This document shows, piece after piece, positions 1 to 11,582 of a DNA stretch of 64,000 nucleotides. Numbering within the stretch: the stretch's first letter is position 1; each line of letters begins with the position of its first letter. A program made the translations under genes and the position numbers. Source of the stretch: Acanthaster planci (taxonomy: Eukaryota; Echinodermata; Asteroidea; Valvatida; Acanthasteridae); contig NW_019091361.1 in the NCBI RefSeq assembly GCF_001949145.1, positions 3,839,823 to 3,903,822 of the forward strand, read 5' to 3'. The notes below the pieces were generated by a model. It saw nothing but the letters and a program-made list of their open reading frames with translations. It had not been told where the DNA came from and searched no databases.

Positions 1-2750
1 TAGCATTCTGGCAATTTGCACGTTGTTTTACCACAAAAATGCTAATAATTATGCATGTCGAAATCCACCCCCCCCGCCACATCCACCCCACCTCAATTTC
101 CCCAGCCCCCAACCAACAACCACCACTAAAGCGCACAGCAGAGGTCCACTGTGTGTAAGTCTCTTAATCACAGTCGTGCAATTATTGTTGACATTCGGCA
201 ACAACGAGGCTAGCAGTGGAAGACGGGGGTGGACTTGTACCCACCCCACCCCCACTTTTCAGAGTGAGGGGAGTATCATATCTTCCCCTCATTTGTCTTC
301 CAGTTACAGTTGGGAAGTAGGGCTATATAATGATTAATATCTGCCTAATCTCTCCTCATATTTTCGGAAAAATGGGACTTACAAACAAAAAAGGCTCCAA
401 ATGTACATAATATTTTCAAAGATAGAAATCATTTCAAAAATGAAAGAAATGTTGCCAAAGTATTTACCTTAAAAAGTTTAGCGGTCAGAAATTACCTCAG
501 ACCGCACTGCAAGAGCAAAGAATCAATCTTTCCAGGTGCCCTCAAGTGACCTCCAGACCCCGTGCCATAATTAGGGGTTTGCTTTTCGCTCTCATGTTTA
601 GTTCTGATCAAGGTTATGCCCCCTAATTTTTGAAAAGCGATTGAAACCTCTGCTGATTGATGAAGTGTTATGAGAGAGGCAGTAGAGGGCCACACACAGA
701 GGGCAGGGGCGGATCCAGGATTTCCCAAAGGGAGGAGGGGTGGCGTGATCCAGAGATTTCCGTGGGGCATGAACTAAAGTAGCAATAGTATCATGCCCTT
801 GAACGTGGAGCTCGAAGCCCTTACGGCGTGGGGTTCGATGCCCGCTTAATTAAGGGATTTTAGGCGCTCTGTGGTGCAATTTCAGGCAGTATGGCCCCTC
901 TATTTCCTCCCCCTCCCTTTTTCTTCTTTATTATTTATTTATATATTTTTGGTTAAAAACACGCCCCCCCCCCGATCGGTTCCTGGAGGGATCAAAAGTG
1001 TTTGCACATGAATGGGTTGGTAGCAGGCCCGGAATTTTCTGGTTGGCCTGGCCGCTAATGAATTAACTCTACATTATAGGTGACTGCAGTCTGAAAATAT
1101 TATGGTCCTCGACTGAGGAAAACGCAGAATTTCCTGCTTATTGTCTTAACAAATTTAACAAAAACACGCCAACAACTGCTTATTTTTAGAGTCTTGGTTG
1201 CTCCGAGAGTTCCTGCTATGTTCTTGTGTACTCGTAAAATATATGGAAAGTAAATGCCAAGACAGCCACTAACAATGACAGAACTATTTCGATAAAAACG
1301 TTTTTACCAGAAAAAAGGACTAGATAGAATGTTGGATTTATGCGGGTTGGTCCACAACGTTAAAATTGGGAACAGGCGTGAACGCCAAATCTAGGCGGGA
1401 ACAGGCAATCTCAGAACGGTTTTTCATGCAACAACCGGGTTATACTAAATATTCATAAACTGTAGGCATGTTTCACATTTTCTTAAAGGGGCATATCTTG
1501 TACAGGAACAAGAGACCGACAAGATAATACAAACTTAGAAAACTCAGCTTTGATCCATTGTCCAGGTATAAAAGTACCAAATAAAAAATAAAGGAGTCAT
1601 TTTACATAATTAACACATTAATTTATGTATTTTCTGTCTAAAATATAATTGTTGTCTGTACTACAAGGATTAATTGACGAAGTCAAAGTAAAGTAAAATT
1701 CTATCACACCAAAGGTGCCAATTTACATCGTGTGCGTTTCTGAAATTATTTAATATTTTTATGCACTGCCTAAACTACTTCAGCCACATCAAAACAGGAA
1801 TCCACAAGGGTTTGAATTGTCTGCAGTTTGATTTTTTCCACCCCGTCACCAACGTCATTTTCGAAAAAGTTATCCCTAATTGTGTTAAGACGAACAATTT
1901 TCAATTCTAATTTTGTATCCTCTCAATAAAAAACAACAGAACGAAACAATAGAAAATTAACCTAGAAATAAAACAAAGAAAAAACAACAACAACGGAACA
2001 GTATGTTACCTGTTCACCAAACTGCTACCAAGACGACTGCAGATGTCACTGTTAAACTCGGAAGGCTTAGCGCATTAACAGCGCGCTTGAACGATATGGG
2101 AGAAAATCTTGTGGTAGGCGGGGCTCTTTTACGATTCAAAATTGCACGAGGCGGTTTTGCGTGTCTGAATGTACTTGAGATTCCCTCGACCTCAAATGTC
2201 TGTGTTGTTAGCGTTAATACAGGAGAAATTACCGGGCAGGTACAATTTTTTTCTGTGGAAAAGTCATTTAAAAACAAATTGATTTGAAACTAATAATTCT
2301 AAATAAGGAAGCAACTCGGTACTCGATGTCGATCTGATACAGCATTTCAAAAGTTAGCGGAACCGGGAAGTTATACTCTGTAGACTATCGTGCAGATTGA
2401 CTGATTTGATGGCTTTGCTGAATGATCAAACTATGCATGCCTTGGAATATTTTTAATACGTACCAGCAGTTATTTCGGGACAAAATAGAAAGCTTCATTT
2501 TGAGAGCACGCAACATATGACAATGCCCAGAAAATAAATTTGTTTCTTGATCCACCACTAACTGGGAAGGCGCTAAGTATTTCGTCTGTCAGTTTCAATT
2601 GTTATCTGAAAGCCATTCCAAATTTCAGAAATTTTCCTCTCTGCGAACTGCGCCATAACAGCCATTATTTTCTTACTGTTTTTAAGCAGAGCTGCTTCCG
2701 ATAAAAAATTAAAACAAGGCCAATTTTCGAGGGTACCGTGTGTAAAAAAC

Positions 2751-2781
<31 letters not shown>

Positions 2782-4082
2782 AAACCCAAAAAACAATAAG
2801 TGTTGTCACTCGATAGCAGTCTTACAGTCTATCGACAATAATATTGTAGTCCTCATAATCACACCTCGTGTTACTTTTAAAGGTGGCTCGTCCTTTTGTA
2901 AGAGTTTGTCCATCATAACATACCCTGTATCGTTATGCTGCAGGGTCTAGTCTCATTTGGCTTTGGCCACACTGGAAACAAGAATAATGTTGAAATTTTG
3001 TCCATACCTGCAGTAGTCCGCTGGATTTCATATACCCAGCAAGATATGGGGCGGAGGGATACCCCCCTTATATGTCCAATCCCTATACACACTCATGTTA
3101 CCTAACACATCCCCATATGTCTGTATTAAAAGAATTCCTGAGAATCTGATCGAACAATGACCAAAACAAAGGTGGTGGTGGCACTCTCCGTCCCATATCT
3201 TGCTTTATGAGTTTTATATATATATGTACGGATTTCAGGTTGCCTAAGCTTTGAAACTCAACCAAATTGTGCGGTCCTCTCTTTTATAAATTAAGTTTAT
3301 TCGACCCTTGTGGGCTATTTGGAAGCACGAATCTTCTCCTGTTAGAAATCAGCCTAATCTAAATTATGTTAGCTGATTGAGGAAGAGGGCAAAAACTTAT
3401 GTGAAAAATATTAAAAACTGGCAATAAAAAGAAACGCAGGGTGTTCTCCCTGTTGAATTGCATCGGACAGAGCTGTTGTTCGGTTCATGGAACTGGTATT
3501 ACATTCAACGAAATAAGGCCGGTTCGTGACTGGCGCGAAAGCAAACGCGCGGAGAATATGTGATGTCATATCAAATGCTCGTGCTGTGAATTCGCGAAAG
3601 TTCAACACATTTAATACAACTCGAGAAATTGTCCTGCAAATATTTCATTACGTCAAGTTGCTTCACTTTCACAGTTGCCTGTGGTATGAACCGGCCCGTT
3701 GCCTGATTGATCATTTTCGAGTGTGAAATTGCGAGTGAGGCTCGTATCTGCATTGGTGGTGCACTCGTATTTTAAATATGACCGCTAATATAATATAATA
3801 TATAATACCACCGCTTGTCTATACGGGGCAATTTGATAGGTCCAAAGTAGGCCTATCAAAAACCCGCCCACATTGAGGAACATGCAGTTGTGTGCTCCAA
3901 TTGATAAATATATGATTCAAACTTTATGGGCGAATTTCTAAATGGCTGAAAACGCTCAATACGGCCTTGCTACCTGTAGGAAGGGTTGAACATTTCTAAG
4001 TAATAGTTTGATTGACAACATATGTGGAAGCTCGGAAGTCAATTAACCCATTTTTTAGTAAACCACGCCCCATCCTCAATCC
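1..4082. other. Upstream non-coding DNA of gene A
   Basis: No gene is supported here. The sequence aligns patchily with 26815-31442. It holds C-rich homopolymer runs (about 68-79, 963-973), an A/C-rich run (about 2740-2800) and a short AT repeat near 3218. A 94-codon ORF at 2003-2287 is not kept open in the duplicate copy and is not called. Confidence 0.6.
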
Positions 4083-4090
4083 TATAATAG
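4083..4090 (+). promoter_or_regulatory. Candidate TATA box of gene A
   Basis: TATAATAG lies 92 bases upstream of the ATG. It is preserved at 31443-31450 ahead of gene B, in a strongly conserved leader. That leaves room for a short 5' leader starting about 30 bases downstream. Inferred from position and conservation only. Confidence 0.5.
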
Positions 4091-4174
4091 CACGCGACTG
4101 TCTGGAAATCAAGCACATCGACTCACAGTTTCCAGCAGTCGTTCAGTTTTCTCTCACTGATCCATTGCTGAATA

Positions 4175-4451
4175 ATGAAGCTGCTCGCTCTCTTCGTGTG
4201 TGTGGCCTTCCTGTACGGTGTCTCCTCGGAGACATCGGACTTGGGCGACAGTGCAACTGCGGTGGCTGCAGACGATGCAACCGAAGACCGCGCAGTGGCC
4301 GTAGAATTCGATGACTTCACCGAGGATGACGACACAGCAGAAATGGACGACGAAGCCGACTTGGATTGGGATGACGATCAGACAGACGAAGATTGGGACG
4401 AGGAGCACGCGTTTCCCTTGATGTATGAAGACCAGTACCAATACACTGATG
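4175..4451 (+). CDS. Gene A exon 1: signal peptide and acidic propiece
   Basis: The ATG at 4175 gives a typical hydrophobic leader with probable cleavage after GVSS. The following ~74 residues contain runs such as DDFTEDDD and DWDDDQTDEDWDEE. The splice donor is G|GTAAGT after a TDG codon context, phase 1. Exon 1 of gene B is almost the same, apart from a short acidic insertion. Confidence 0.8.
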
Positions 4452-7400
4452 GTAAGTAAGCGTATTTCCCATAAAATAGTTTTCTTGGCATCAGCAATCA
4501 ATTTTGAACTATCACCAAGTACATATGCCCCCAGATAAATTGAGCCGTTAGTTTTGGGGACAACGCAAAGTAGAAAAAAATGAAATTTGTTACAGCGTTT
4601 AGGAAATGTTTTTTCATTCACAAAATATCACATAAATTCCATAATCATTGTTTATAACATCAAGCAAATCTGCCTGTTTTATTTTTTTTTCAAATTTGTG
4701 CCTGTCCATTTGATTGGTACTTTTTCTTTCGCGGGAAGCGGCTACACAGGATCATGTTCACAAACTGTCAATTCTAAAAAAGAGGACTAATTCCCAGGCA
4801 TGTTGGCCGTGCAGTGTTTCTCGCGTGCGAGGTTATATTGGGGGTATATCACCCCACACCTTTTGAGGTTGGGGATGGGCTATTGCATCACCCCCCCCCA
4901 CTTTTTGTGATGAGCAAAAATTAAAGCGGACTGTGAAGAAGTTTCAGGATTTCCCAACGACTTTAATGTTTGCAATATCACTATTAAAAAGGGAACATCA
5001 ATTAAAAAAGCCATGAATATGACGTAAGATTGTGCATAAATTTCATACACGTCACAGATGTACATCTTTACGATGAACATCGCCCCCTATATGGTGTATA
5101 TGGTGCCACCCCTCCCCCCACGTTTTTCAAATTTATAGCTGGGCAAGTCATCCCCCCACTTTCCCCACCCCACCTCCAATATCTAACACAAATTTACGTC
5201 ACTGGGGACTGACAATAATTACGGAGCATTTTATCTTCTCTTGTCCAAGGTGCAAAGGCATCGGTACTAATCGATTTGAAAAAAACTTTTCTCTATAATC
5301 TTAAGCACCTTTTTTTTGTAATTCCATGCATTCTATTTTTGATTATTTCCCTCAGCGTTGGAGCCGGCCACTAGTCCCGAAGTTGAGTGGATTCGCTTCA
5401 GGTGTCGAGGACTCAGGTGTTGTTTGTCGACCAGAATCTTCAGAAGGGGATTCAGCGGTAAGCAACTCCCCGATTATTAGACTAAGGGAATAAAATACGT
5501 GTTTGACAAGTCTTAAACGTGCGTTTAAGACCCGCTCCGGAGGACTAGGCATAATCACTTGTCAGCAGGCATCATCAAATGTAAGTACACGGTCAAGTTA
5601 CACGTTGTTGAGTAGGGAGACTTTGATATTTATGAAAAAGGGATAAAGTTTTCTCTGGTTTCTCGGTGGCTTTTGAATCCCATTTTCTCGAACCTTTATT
5701 TGCCTATCGTTGCAAAGTCCTGTTCCGTTGCTTTGGATAATTTTTCTCTCGCTTTAGTCTTTCAAAACACTTTTCGAAGTCTAAAAGTTAAGAAAACATT
5801 CTTCATGTAAACGATAACCTAGTTTGGCCAACTTATGATAAGTCAGAAAGAATATTTTCATTTTGCCGAACTCCCCCGTCCATTTTATTTTAGAGTTGTC
5901 CAAAAGAACCTAGTCTATGGACTTGGCGCAGGCGTGCTGACCTATCACACGGAGACTCTTGACCTATCAGAATCGATTAAACTGTCTCGTATCCAAGCGC
6001 CACTGTGTGATTTACGCTGGCAGTGGGCATTACTTCTCAGCTGGCGTTAGACTGGTTCCCGTCCCGTACGTAGTCTCCAGACATCCTCCGAACGCGGGAT
6101 CGGTAACGGATAATGAATCCGGAAGAATCCTGCCGGACGGTAAATGAGGAAATAATGGCCGCTCAATACACTGATCAATCAAAAGCTGATAGCATTATTT
6201 TTTTCTTTCTCGTTACCGAAAATAACTTCACCATAAATTGTTCCTTTATATACAATGTAACACACTTACCACTGATTTGAAATAAATTGCAGAAATGATT
6301 TATGAATGATAATCATTGAAAGATAAATTACTTTACTTTACTTCAAATATTCTTTTGATTTTACGTGTCGAGTCATCCTGACAGACTCTTCCAAAAAAAT
6401 CCGCAGCCTGAAAAGTCTGAATTTAGCATACCTTTATGTATTTTGTGTCTTAACTCCTTACTTTTAATCATCTGATCGTATTTAGAATTGAAGCTGACAC
6501 ATAAAGCCTCGTTTTCCAACGCGGAAGTGCGCAGATCGATGCTAATAGCGTCGTATTGGGATCCCTCTATTGCACCGATGGGGCCTGGGCTCGAGTCCCG
6601 GCTTGGCCCAGGCTTTAAGTGCATTTGGTTTCCAGTTCATACTCGCTCTCGCAGGTTTTCTCGGGGTACCCCGGTTTCCCCGCCTCTAAAACTGGACCTT
6701 GTTCCTAACGTCCTTAAGGTGATTCGATTAATACATGTTATGAACATAATTCGCAAATAGCCCGAGTATACCTGAAAGCTGAAAGCGCCATTAAAACAAA
6801 ACAACAACTCCTGCCCGCGGAAACGTTTTTCGTGTTAAAGCATTGCTTCTGGCCTGACAAAAACTGAAATATTCGGCGTCCAAACTAACAGGGCTTATCC
6901 AACACATTAAACCGCAGCTGCTAGCTACTAGTCTAAACAAACATTATCAAATGTTTAGTACACGGTCAGGTTACCCGTTGTTGAATAGGGACACTGTCTG
7001 AGGTATGAGAAAGTTCTCTTTGATTGTCGATGGCTTTTGAATCCCGTTTGCTCTGACCTTCATTTTGTCATCATCGCAAAGTCCTGTTCCGTTGCTTTAG
7101 ATAATTTTCTCTTGCTTTCGTCTTTCAAAACATATCCGAAGTCCAAAAATTAAATAACAATTAAAAATCATCAATAGTATAAATGCTGACCTAATTTGGC
7201 CAACTTGGGATAAGTCAGAGAGAAAATGTAATCTTCTTTCTTAAATTAGGTCTTTTTCAATCCAAATTCCTTGTGTTTCTAAACTTTACGAACCATTTCT
7301 TTTCAGCCTGCTTGAGGGGCTTTTACAGAAATAACAGAATAGGCTACAAAGTGACCGTCAATGGGAGGACTTTTATCCAGAGGTCCGTCAGAGGTAAGAT

Positions 7401-8447
7401 TCCGAGACTCGTACATGAATTTCAAAGTTTGGATAACTTTTCTCCTCCAGTGAAGTTTGCATGCGAACAGCTGCACGGAAACGGCNGGGCGGGGGTGTGA
7501 CAAAACTACAAGAAATATTCGAAAGCATTCGTAAGTGGCAAAAGCCGGGCAGCCCCTTTTTTAAATTAAAGAACGATTACCAACAACTAAATGAATGGAT
7601 AAAATGAACAAATAACTATATACCATCAGCTGATGTTAAAAAAAATTCGATATCGGTTAGTTTTGCATGTGTTAAAAAAATTACAGGAAGTTGTATTCAG
7701 GTTACATTTTCATAACAACGTAAAGTACGCCTACATGCATTCATGAAGAAATATCCCCAGGGAATTATATTCATAAATTTGGGAGGTGATTGATCAGAGA
7801 TAGAGAGAGAGAGGGGGGGGAGTGGAGAGAGAGAGATGTTAATTTTTATATTAGAAGTTTGTTTTGCCCTGCAACGGAGTATATTTTTCTAATGCAACGG
7901 CGTATATTTTTCTGATGCAACGGCGTATATTTTTTCTGATGCAACGGCGTATATTTTTTTCTAATGCAAGTATCTTAGAAAATACATATATAGCGGTATG
8001 AGCTGCTGATCTGCTCCGAATTTAGCAGCCGACCCTGGCAAGCTTGGTTAGAGTGATTAGAGTTCTGCCCCAGTAATTAGGAGATGGTTGTCCGGCGCGT
8101 CCCAGTGCCATTTTTCTTGAGTCATAATGTCTATATAAATTACGCCTGTTAAAGGTGAAACGCCAAGTACCAAAATATTCTTTCGGATTGATTTCCAGGC
8201 TGTTCAAAGTTAATATGCACATTTTCCGTTACTTCACACAGTGGGCGCCAACGAAATCATGTACTGCAAGAAATTCAGAATAGCTTGGTTCCTTAAGAAG
8301 ACAGTCTGCGCGGGGCTGACCGACATCAACATTCGAAGGAACGGATACCGCATTCAACACATCTCGGCTCGAGCCAAGATCCAGGTTAGGGGGCGCCTGG
8401 GTTTCACCAAGAAGACCAAACCATTCACACTTTACCGCCGCCGCTAG
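4175..8447 (+). CDS. Gene A: secreted precursor with acidic propiece and cationic Cys-rich chain (host-defence-peptide-like)
   Basis: Four exons (4175-4451, 5356-5457, 7307-7393, 8242-8447) join with GT..AG borders. Every intron is phase 1, giving 223 codons. Residues 1-18 (MKLLALFVCVAFLYGVSS) are a signal peptide. The rest of exon 1 is dominated by Asp/Glu with almost no Lys/Arg. Exons 2-4 encode about 130 residues with about 32 Arg/Lys and six Cys: C-x4-CC in exon 2, one in exon 3, two in exon 4. The chain ends LYRRR. The acid/base switch falls exactly at the first exon junction, as in precursors whose propiece neutralises a cationic peptide. I do not recognise a named family; an antimicrobial peptide precursor is an inference, and a fast-evolving gamete or venom-like protein is an alternative. 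Gene B at 31535-35943 is a paralog. Confidence 0.75.
5356..5457 (+). CDS. Gene A exon 2: first basic module, C-x4-CC
   Basis: 102 nt, phase 1 in and out, acceptor TTTCCCTCAG, donor G|GTAAGC. It encodes a short acidic link (SPEVEW) followed by RFRCRGLRCCLSTRIFRR. The first three of the six mature-chain cysteines are here. The gene B counterpart is 34485-34583. Confidence 0.75.
5510..5531. repeat. 22-bp near-palindrome, GTCTTAAACG arms
   Basis: Arms GTCTTAAACG and CGTTTAAGAC flank a 2-base centre just inside intron 2 of gene A. The motif with similar flanks recurs at 11583-11604. It is absent from the same place in gene B, so it was inserted after the duplication or lost there. Confidence 0.6.
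5570..5855 (+). repeat. Intron-2 internal duplication, first copy
   Basis: This segment, from the TACACGGTCA region to GGCCAACTTATGATAAGTCAG, recurs at about 6945-7225 just before exon 3. Gene B has it once (about 34610-34830). Gene A therefore gained about 1.37 kb in intron 2 through a local duplication with other DNA between the copies. Confidence 0.7.
6041..6139 (+). CDS. Possible extra cassette exon in gene A intron 2
   Basis: An open 99-nt segment lies between a plausible acceptor (TTACTTCTCAG) and donor (GACG|GTAAATG). Both junctions are phase 1, so it could be inserted between exons 2 and 3 without a frameshift. Like exons 2 and 3, its first codon would read Ala. It encodes a Val/Pro-rich, Cys-free stretch containing GVRLVPVPYVVSR. 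It is in the A-specific insertion and has no counterpart in gene B. Chance cannot be excluded without transcripts. Confidence 0.25.
6360..6572 (-). mobile_element. Half of the inverted-repeat element nested in the LTR retrotransposon
   Basis: This is the reverse complement of about 20705-20920: it shares the GATGACTCGACACGT end, the AATACATAAAGGTATG core and the AGAGGGATCCCAATACGA terminus. Only one side of the element is present here, inside intron 2 of gene A. Confidence 0.75.
6573..6690 (+). mobile_element. SINE-like fragment
   Basis: It has a GC-rich stem-like stretch (GGGCCTGGGCTCGAGTCCCG) followed by GGTTTTCTCGGGGTACCCCG and GTTTCCCCGCC. This resembles the tRNA-derived and conserved-core parts of SINEs, from general familiarity and not from a search. 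No clear A box or A-tail was resolved. Confidence 0.35.
6945..7225 (+). repeat. Intron-2 internal duplication, second copy
   Basis: Partner of 5570-5855 in the same orientation, with scattered substitutions. It ends in the GGCCAACTTGGGATAAGTCAG block and is followed by the real acceptor of exon 3. Confidence 0.7.
7307..7393 (+). CDS. Gene A exon 3: second basic module
   Basis: 87 nt, phase 1 in and out, acceptor CATTTCTTTTCAG, donor AGAG|GTAAGA. It encodes one Cys near its start (CLRGFYRNN) and an alternating pattern (GYKVTVNGRTF) that may form beta strands. Against gene B (34901-34987) my hand alignment gives 30 differences in 87 nt: 19 codons change the amino acid and only two are synonymous. 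Confidence 0.75.
7798..7838. repeat. GA-rich simple repeat
   Basis: Imperfect GA/G tract in intron 3 of gene A. Confidence 0.85.
7871..7965 (+). repeat. Four-unit 23-25 bp minisatellite
   Basis: Units begin GCAACGG and continue MGTATATTTTT, with growing T tracts (23, 23, 24, 25 bp). Located in intron 3 of gene A. Gene B keeps only a single related ATAATATTTTTCCGATGCAA piece near 35450. Confidence 0.85.
8242..8447 (+). CDS. Gene A exon 4: C-terminal basic module and stop
   Basis: Acceptor ACTTCACACAG, phase 1 in, stop TAG at 8445-8447. It encodes VGANEIMYCKKFRIAWFLKK, a second Cys (TVCAGL), an Arg-rich middle (INIRRNGYRIQH, ARAKIQVRG) and a lysine/arginine tail ending YRRR. It has two Cys, whereas gene B has three here. 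The 50 nt after the stop differ from gene B at only two positions, in sharp contrast to the coding part. Confidence 0.8.
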
Positions 8448-10330
8448 ATCCACCACATCGCTCTTCCGATGCTTTAGAATTATAATCGGTTCCGTCGTAA
8501 TGTTACAGAGTCTCTGTAATGATAGCGCCATGAAATTGTTGAGTTTTAAGGGATCTTACGTTTCTCTTTTAATTTCTTTTGATTTTTCTCCTCCATTCCC
8601 AACCCCAATTTGATTTAAAATTCGGGCTTTTTTAGTTTGAGAAAAAAAGAGATCTGATATTGACTTCTTTATAGACAAACGTCAAATTCGTATACGCAGA
8701 TGTCAAAATAATTTATGACTGTGGTCTCACAACAATAACAACATTATATTCACGCATCCTGTTGCATGAGTTGGGTAAAATATAATGAATTTGGTACATT
8801 TGGATTTATGCAATGTTGCTGTCCAGCTTTTTGTGGGTAAATGGATGCTTTGGAAAGCAGGGAAATTATGTTACCCGGGAATAAATTTTAAGCAAATATT
8901 ATTGAGATTATCATCAGCAGCTTAACAGTCAATAATACTTGCAACTGCGGTTGTTTATGAGAGCATTACATACTGTCTGATGTTTATTTCATTTCGTCAG
9001 TCTTGAGGCCTTCTTTTTCGATAATAAAGATCCTTTTAGGCCATTTCACCATGGCTGCAGCACACCAGTTTCTACTGAGATCACAAGCACTGCCGTAAAA
9101 GTAACTCGCGTGGGTACCAGCGATTTGTCTCGGCGGCTACACATAGAGTTATATTAAAACAAATTCGTGCAGATAAACCATTTGGAACGGAATACATTTG
9201 GTGATAAAACACTTCAAACTAACATTTATCAAGTGAACTGGGCATCAGGATTTTTCTTATCAAAAATTTTAACTGTTCCTGTTCTGCAGAAAACAATTGA
9301 GAAAAGTGGTACGTTGATGCGGAAGAATGATTGTTGACAGGAACGAAGTCAATGCATATCACCCCATGAAAATCTTATTCTGGTTCTCTTAGAGATCAAA
9401 CCCACCTCCAAACTTACCGAATAAAGTCCAGGAGGCAACAATTACATTCTCCGAAGTTTATTTCACAGCAAAACCCGTAATCATATAGTTATCCGTTCTT
9501 CACATTCTGAAGTTTCATTCGGTGAAAGTACGTGGGATTATACCTACATTCTCTGAAGTTAATTTCACCGCAAAACCCGCAGTCATATGGTTCTCCGTTC
9601 TTTACATTCTGAAGTTTCATTCGGTGAAAGTACGTGACTGGGATTATACCTACAACTCTCTGAAAATAATTATTCAAGTAACATTGTCAGGTGTATCCTT
9701 GTCGGGCTTTTTTGACGGTGACTCGCCAGACTTCTGAACCAGTGCAGAATGCTCATCCTGTCTTCTTCCGGCCCTTCCATGCAGCCAAACCCTGCTGGCC
9801 AGAGCTCGTCTCCGAGAAGAGAGCACGGACGTGTATAACAAAATCTGGACTCGCAATGCCTTTAATCAGCTTATAGAGTCATTAAATCCACTCGCGGCAA
9901 CTTTACCGAGCCGCATACAAAGCTTTCCTGGCAATGCCCGCCTTTGTTCTTCCTGACGTCAATAGAAGGGAGCCAGCCCACGATTTTGTCTTCGGCTGGG
10001 TAAAATGGCCGCTGGTTGGTTTCTTTTTCATACAAAGGCGTTGCAAGTCCAGGTTTTTATATACGTCCGTGGAGGAGAGCAGACTTCTCCAACAATACCT
10101 GGAGGTACTCGTCCGCCTTTGACAGCCCATCACCGAACCCATGAGGCTAAACATCCTAAATAACATGTTCTCAACTTTGAAACTAGCGCCCCCTGTGTTC
10201 CATTTACGTTTATTTTGAATAGTGCACTTGGAATCACGAGGGCTGCGTGTTGTGGCATCATAAGTTGCCAGAACGGTTAATTTAGCGACAATGAGTCAAT
10301 GAAAAGACTTCACGAAGAAATTTAAAGGAA
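8448..10330. other. Downstream non-coding DNA of gene A
   Basis: No further gene is supported. Two AATAAA hexamers (8880-8885, 9023-9028) could serve polyadenylation, but neither is exactly kept in copy B. The sequence aligns with B from about 36985 to 38500. Confidence 0.5.
9444..9655 (+). repeat. Local tandem duplication of about 105 bp
   Basis: Two units (9444-9545 and 9546-9655) share GAAGTTTCATTCGGTGAAAG and the AAAACCCG..TCATAT block. Copy B has a single unit (about 37979-38075), so this arose in A after the segmental duplication. Confidence 0.75.
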
Positions 10331-10900
10331 CCAGGAAATAGAAATATTTTGATAAATTTTACTAAAACCCTTGTAATTGCATCTTTGGGTTTCAATTAAC
10401 CTGATTTAAAATTTTGTTTTACTATTTTTACCCATACTTCGATGCTTTTTAGGTTTTATGTTAATGCTATTGGCATACTTATGAGCAGAACTATTATGTA
10501 ATCCAAGGCACTGAATCTCAATGTTGCACTGATCTGTGCACAGAAATTTTCCAGATTTTTTTAACCACTGCTATGGCAGATTTCATTTTCTTTGGCAATT
10601 TACTGTTGTCTAAGTATATGGCAATAACCCAGCGAAAATCCTTTTCACAGAAATGTTCCCAGATAGCAAATTTGGGATTCACGATTTGAACATGAAAACA
10701 CGCAACCTGAACCATGCCTTCCTGGATTTACGTCAAAGCAAAAGCCCCCTCATTTGTCCAGAAATGCTTGGTCAATTCTTAAAGTTTGAAAAATGCACCG
10801 TTCAGTTCATGTGACTCAAAAAAGATGTCAAACAGTCTTCATACACGGAAGAAGAGTACAGAGATACACAAAAAGTGATTCTAAGAAAAATTCATTTCCT
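10331..10900. other. A-specific insertion, nature unknown
   Basis: Copy B joins the sequences on either side of this stretch directly (about 38505-38515). No ORF, terminal repeat or tail was recognised in it. Confidence 0.45.
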
Positions 10901-11582
10901 GGATCCTTTAAAGATAAGCTATACTCTGGGTTTGCAATGGTACAGGAAACCTAAATTGTAATGAGTGGATAAGCCATAAGCATAGATTTTGATTCAGAGG
11001 GTTCCATTCAAGGGCTACGTTAATCTGAGTACAAAAAATACGGTCATGACCATTATTGGATCCGGGAGTCACCGAGGATCATGCACCCCTTACAATAATT
11101 TGCTTTTCAAAAAGAGAAAGAAAGGCGATCTTGGGTGCTTCATTCCCCTGAAGTCTCATCATATCTCAGGAATGCCACAAAAATGTTTGCACACTAAATT
11201 TCCCCCACTAGGAAGCGACTTTTGCTCCAAACGGTTGTGGTTTCCTGTCTTGTGATTGGTCTGTTCATACATAGGCCTATCTAATGCATCGTTCTGGACC
11301 TCACAAACGAGACTCATGGTGAGAAGTTTACTCTCTCGCTTGTTGTTTACAAGTAAAAAAAAAGTTGTGAAACAACAGAGAGGATTTCAAGTCGGGAGTA
11401 CTTCCAACCAATCCACACATCTGCTGCCAAGCTCCGGGAATTTAATATACTTTATTATCTAACCACTCTTAAAACCTTGGACAGAATTATGAATAATGCA
11501 TAAGCATAGAGGGCGCCCTCTTCCAAAGCTGTTGAATCCACAGACATAAAATTTTATATGGGAATAAACATGTGTTTGACTG

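Larger units (their letters stand above)
1..11230 (+). repeat. Segmental duplication, copy A (left end outside window)
   Basis: Read against 26815-40290, this block is collinear in the same orientation across upstream DNA, all four exons of the cationic-peptide gene, its introns, and several kilobases downstream. Matching anchors include the opening GCATTCTGGCAATTT (about 2 and 26813), the TATA/leader region (4083 and 31443), the sequence after the stop codon (8448 and 35944), and a piece with CATTATTGGATCCGGGAG (about 11052 and 39230). Private insertions interrupt the match. In A these include a duplicated intron segment (about 5860-6945) and about 10331-10900. The original unit was at least 11 kb. 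Whether it extends left of base 1 cannot be seen. Confidence 0.85.

Noticed and set aside
23-337. 104-codon ORF and its antisense partner
   Set aside because: Driven by C-rich low-complexity sequence that destroys stop codons on both strands.
831-850. T-loop-like GGGGTTCGATGCCC suggesting a tRNA
   Set aside because: No matching acceptor stem, D arm or anticodon arm could be drawn around it.
2003-2287. 94-codon ORF on the plus strand in copy A
   Set aside because: The matching region of copy B (about 28640-28900) does not keep the frame open, and there is no domain or splice context.
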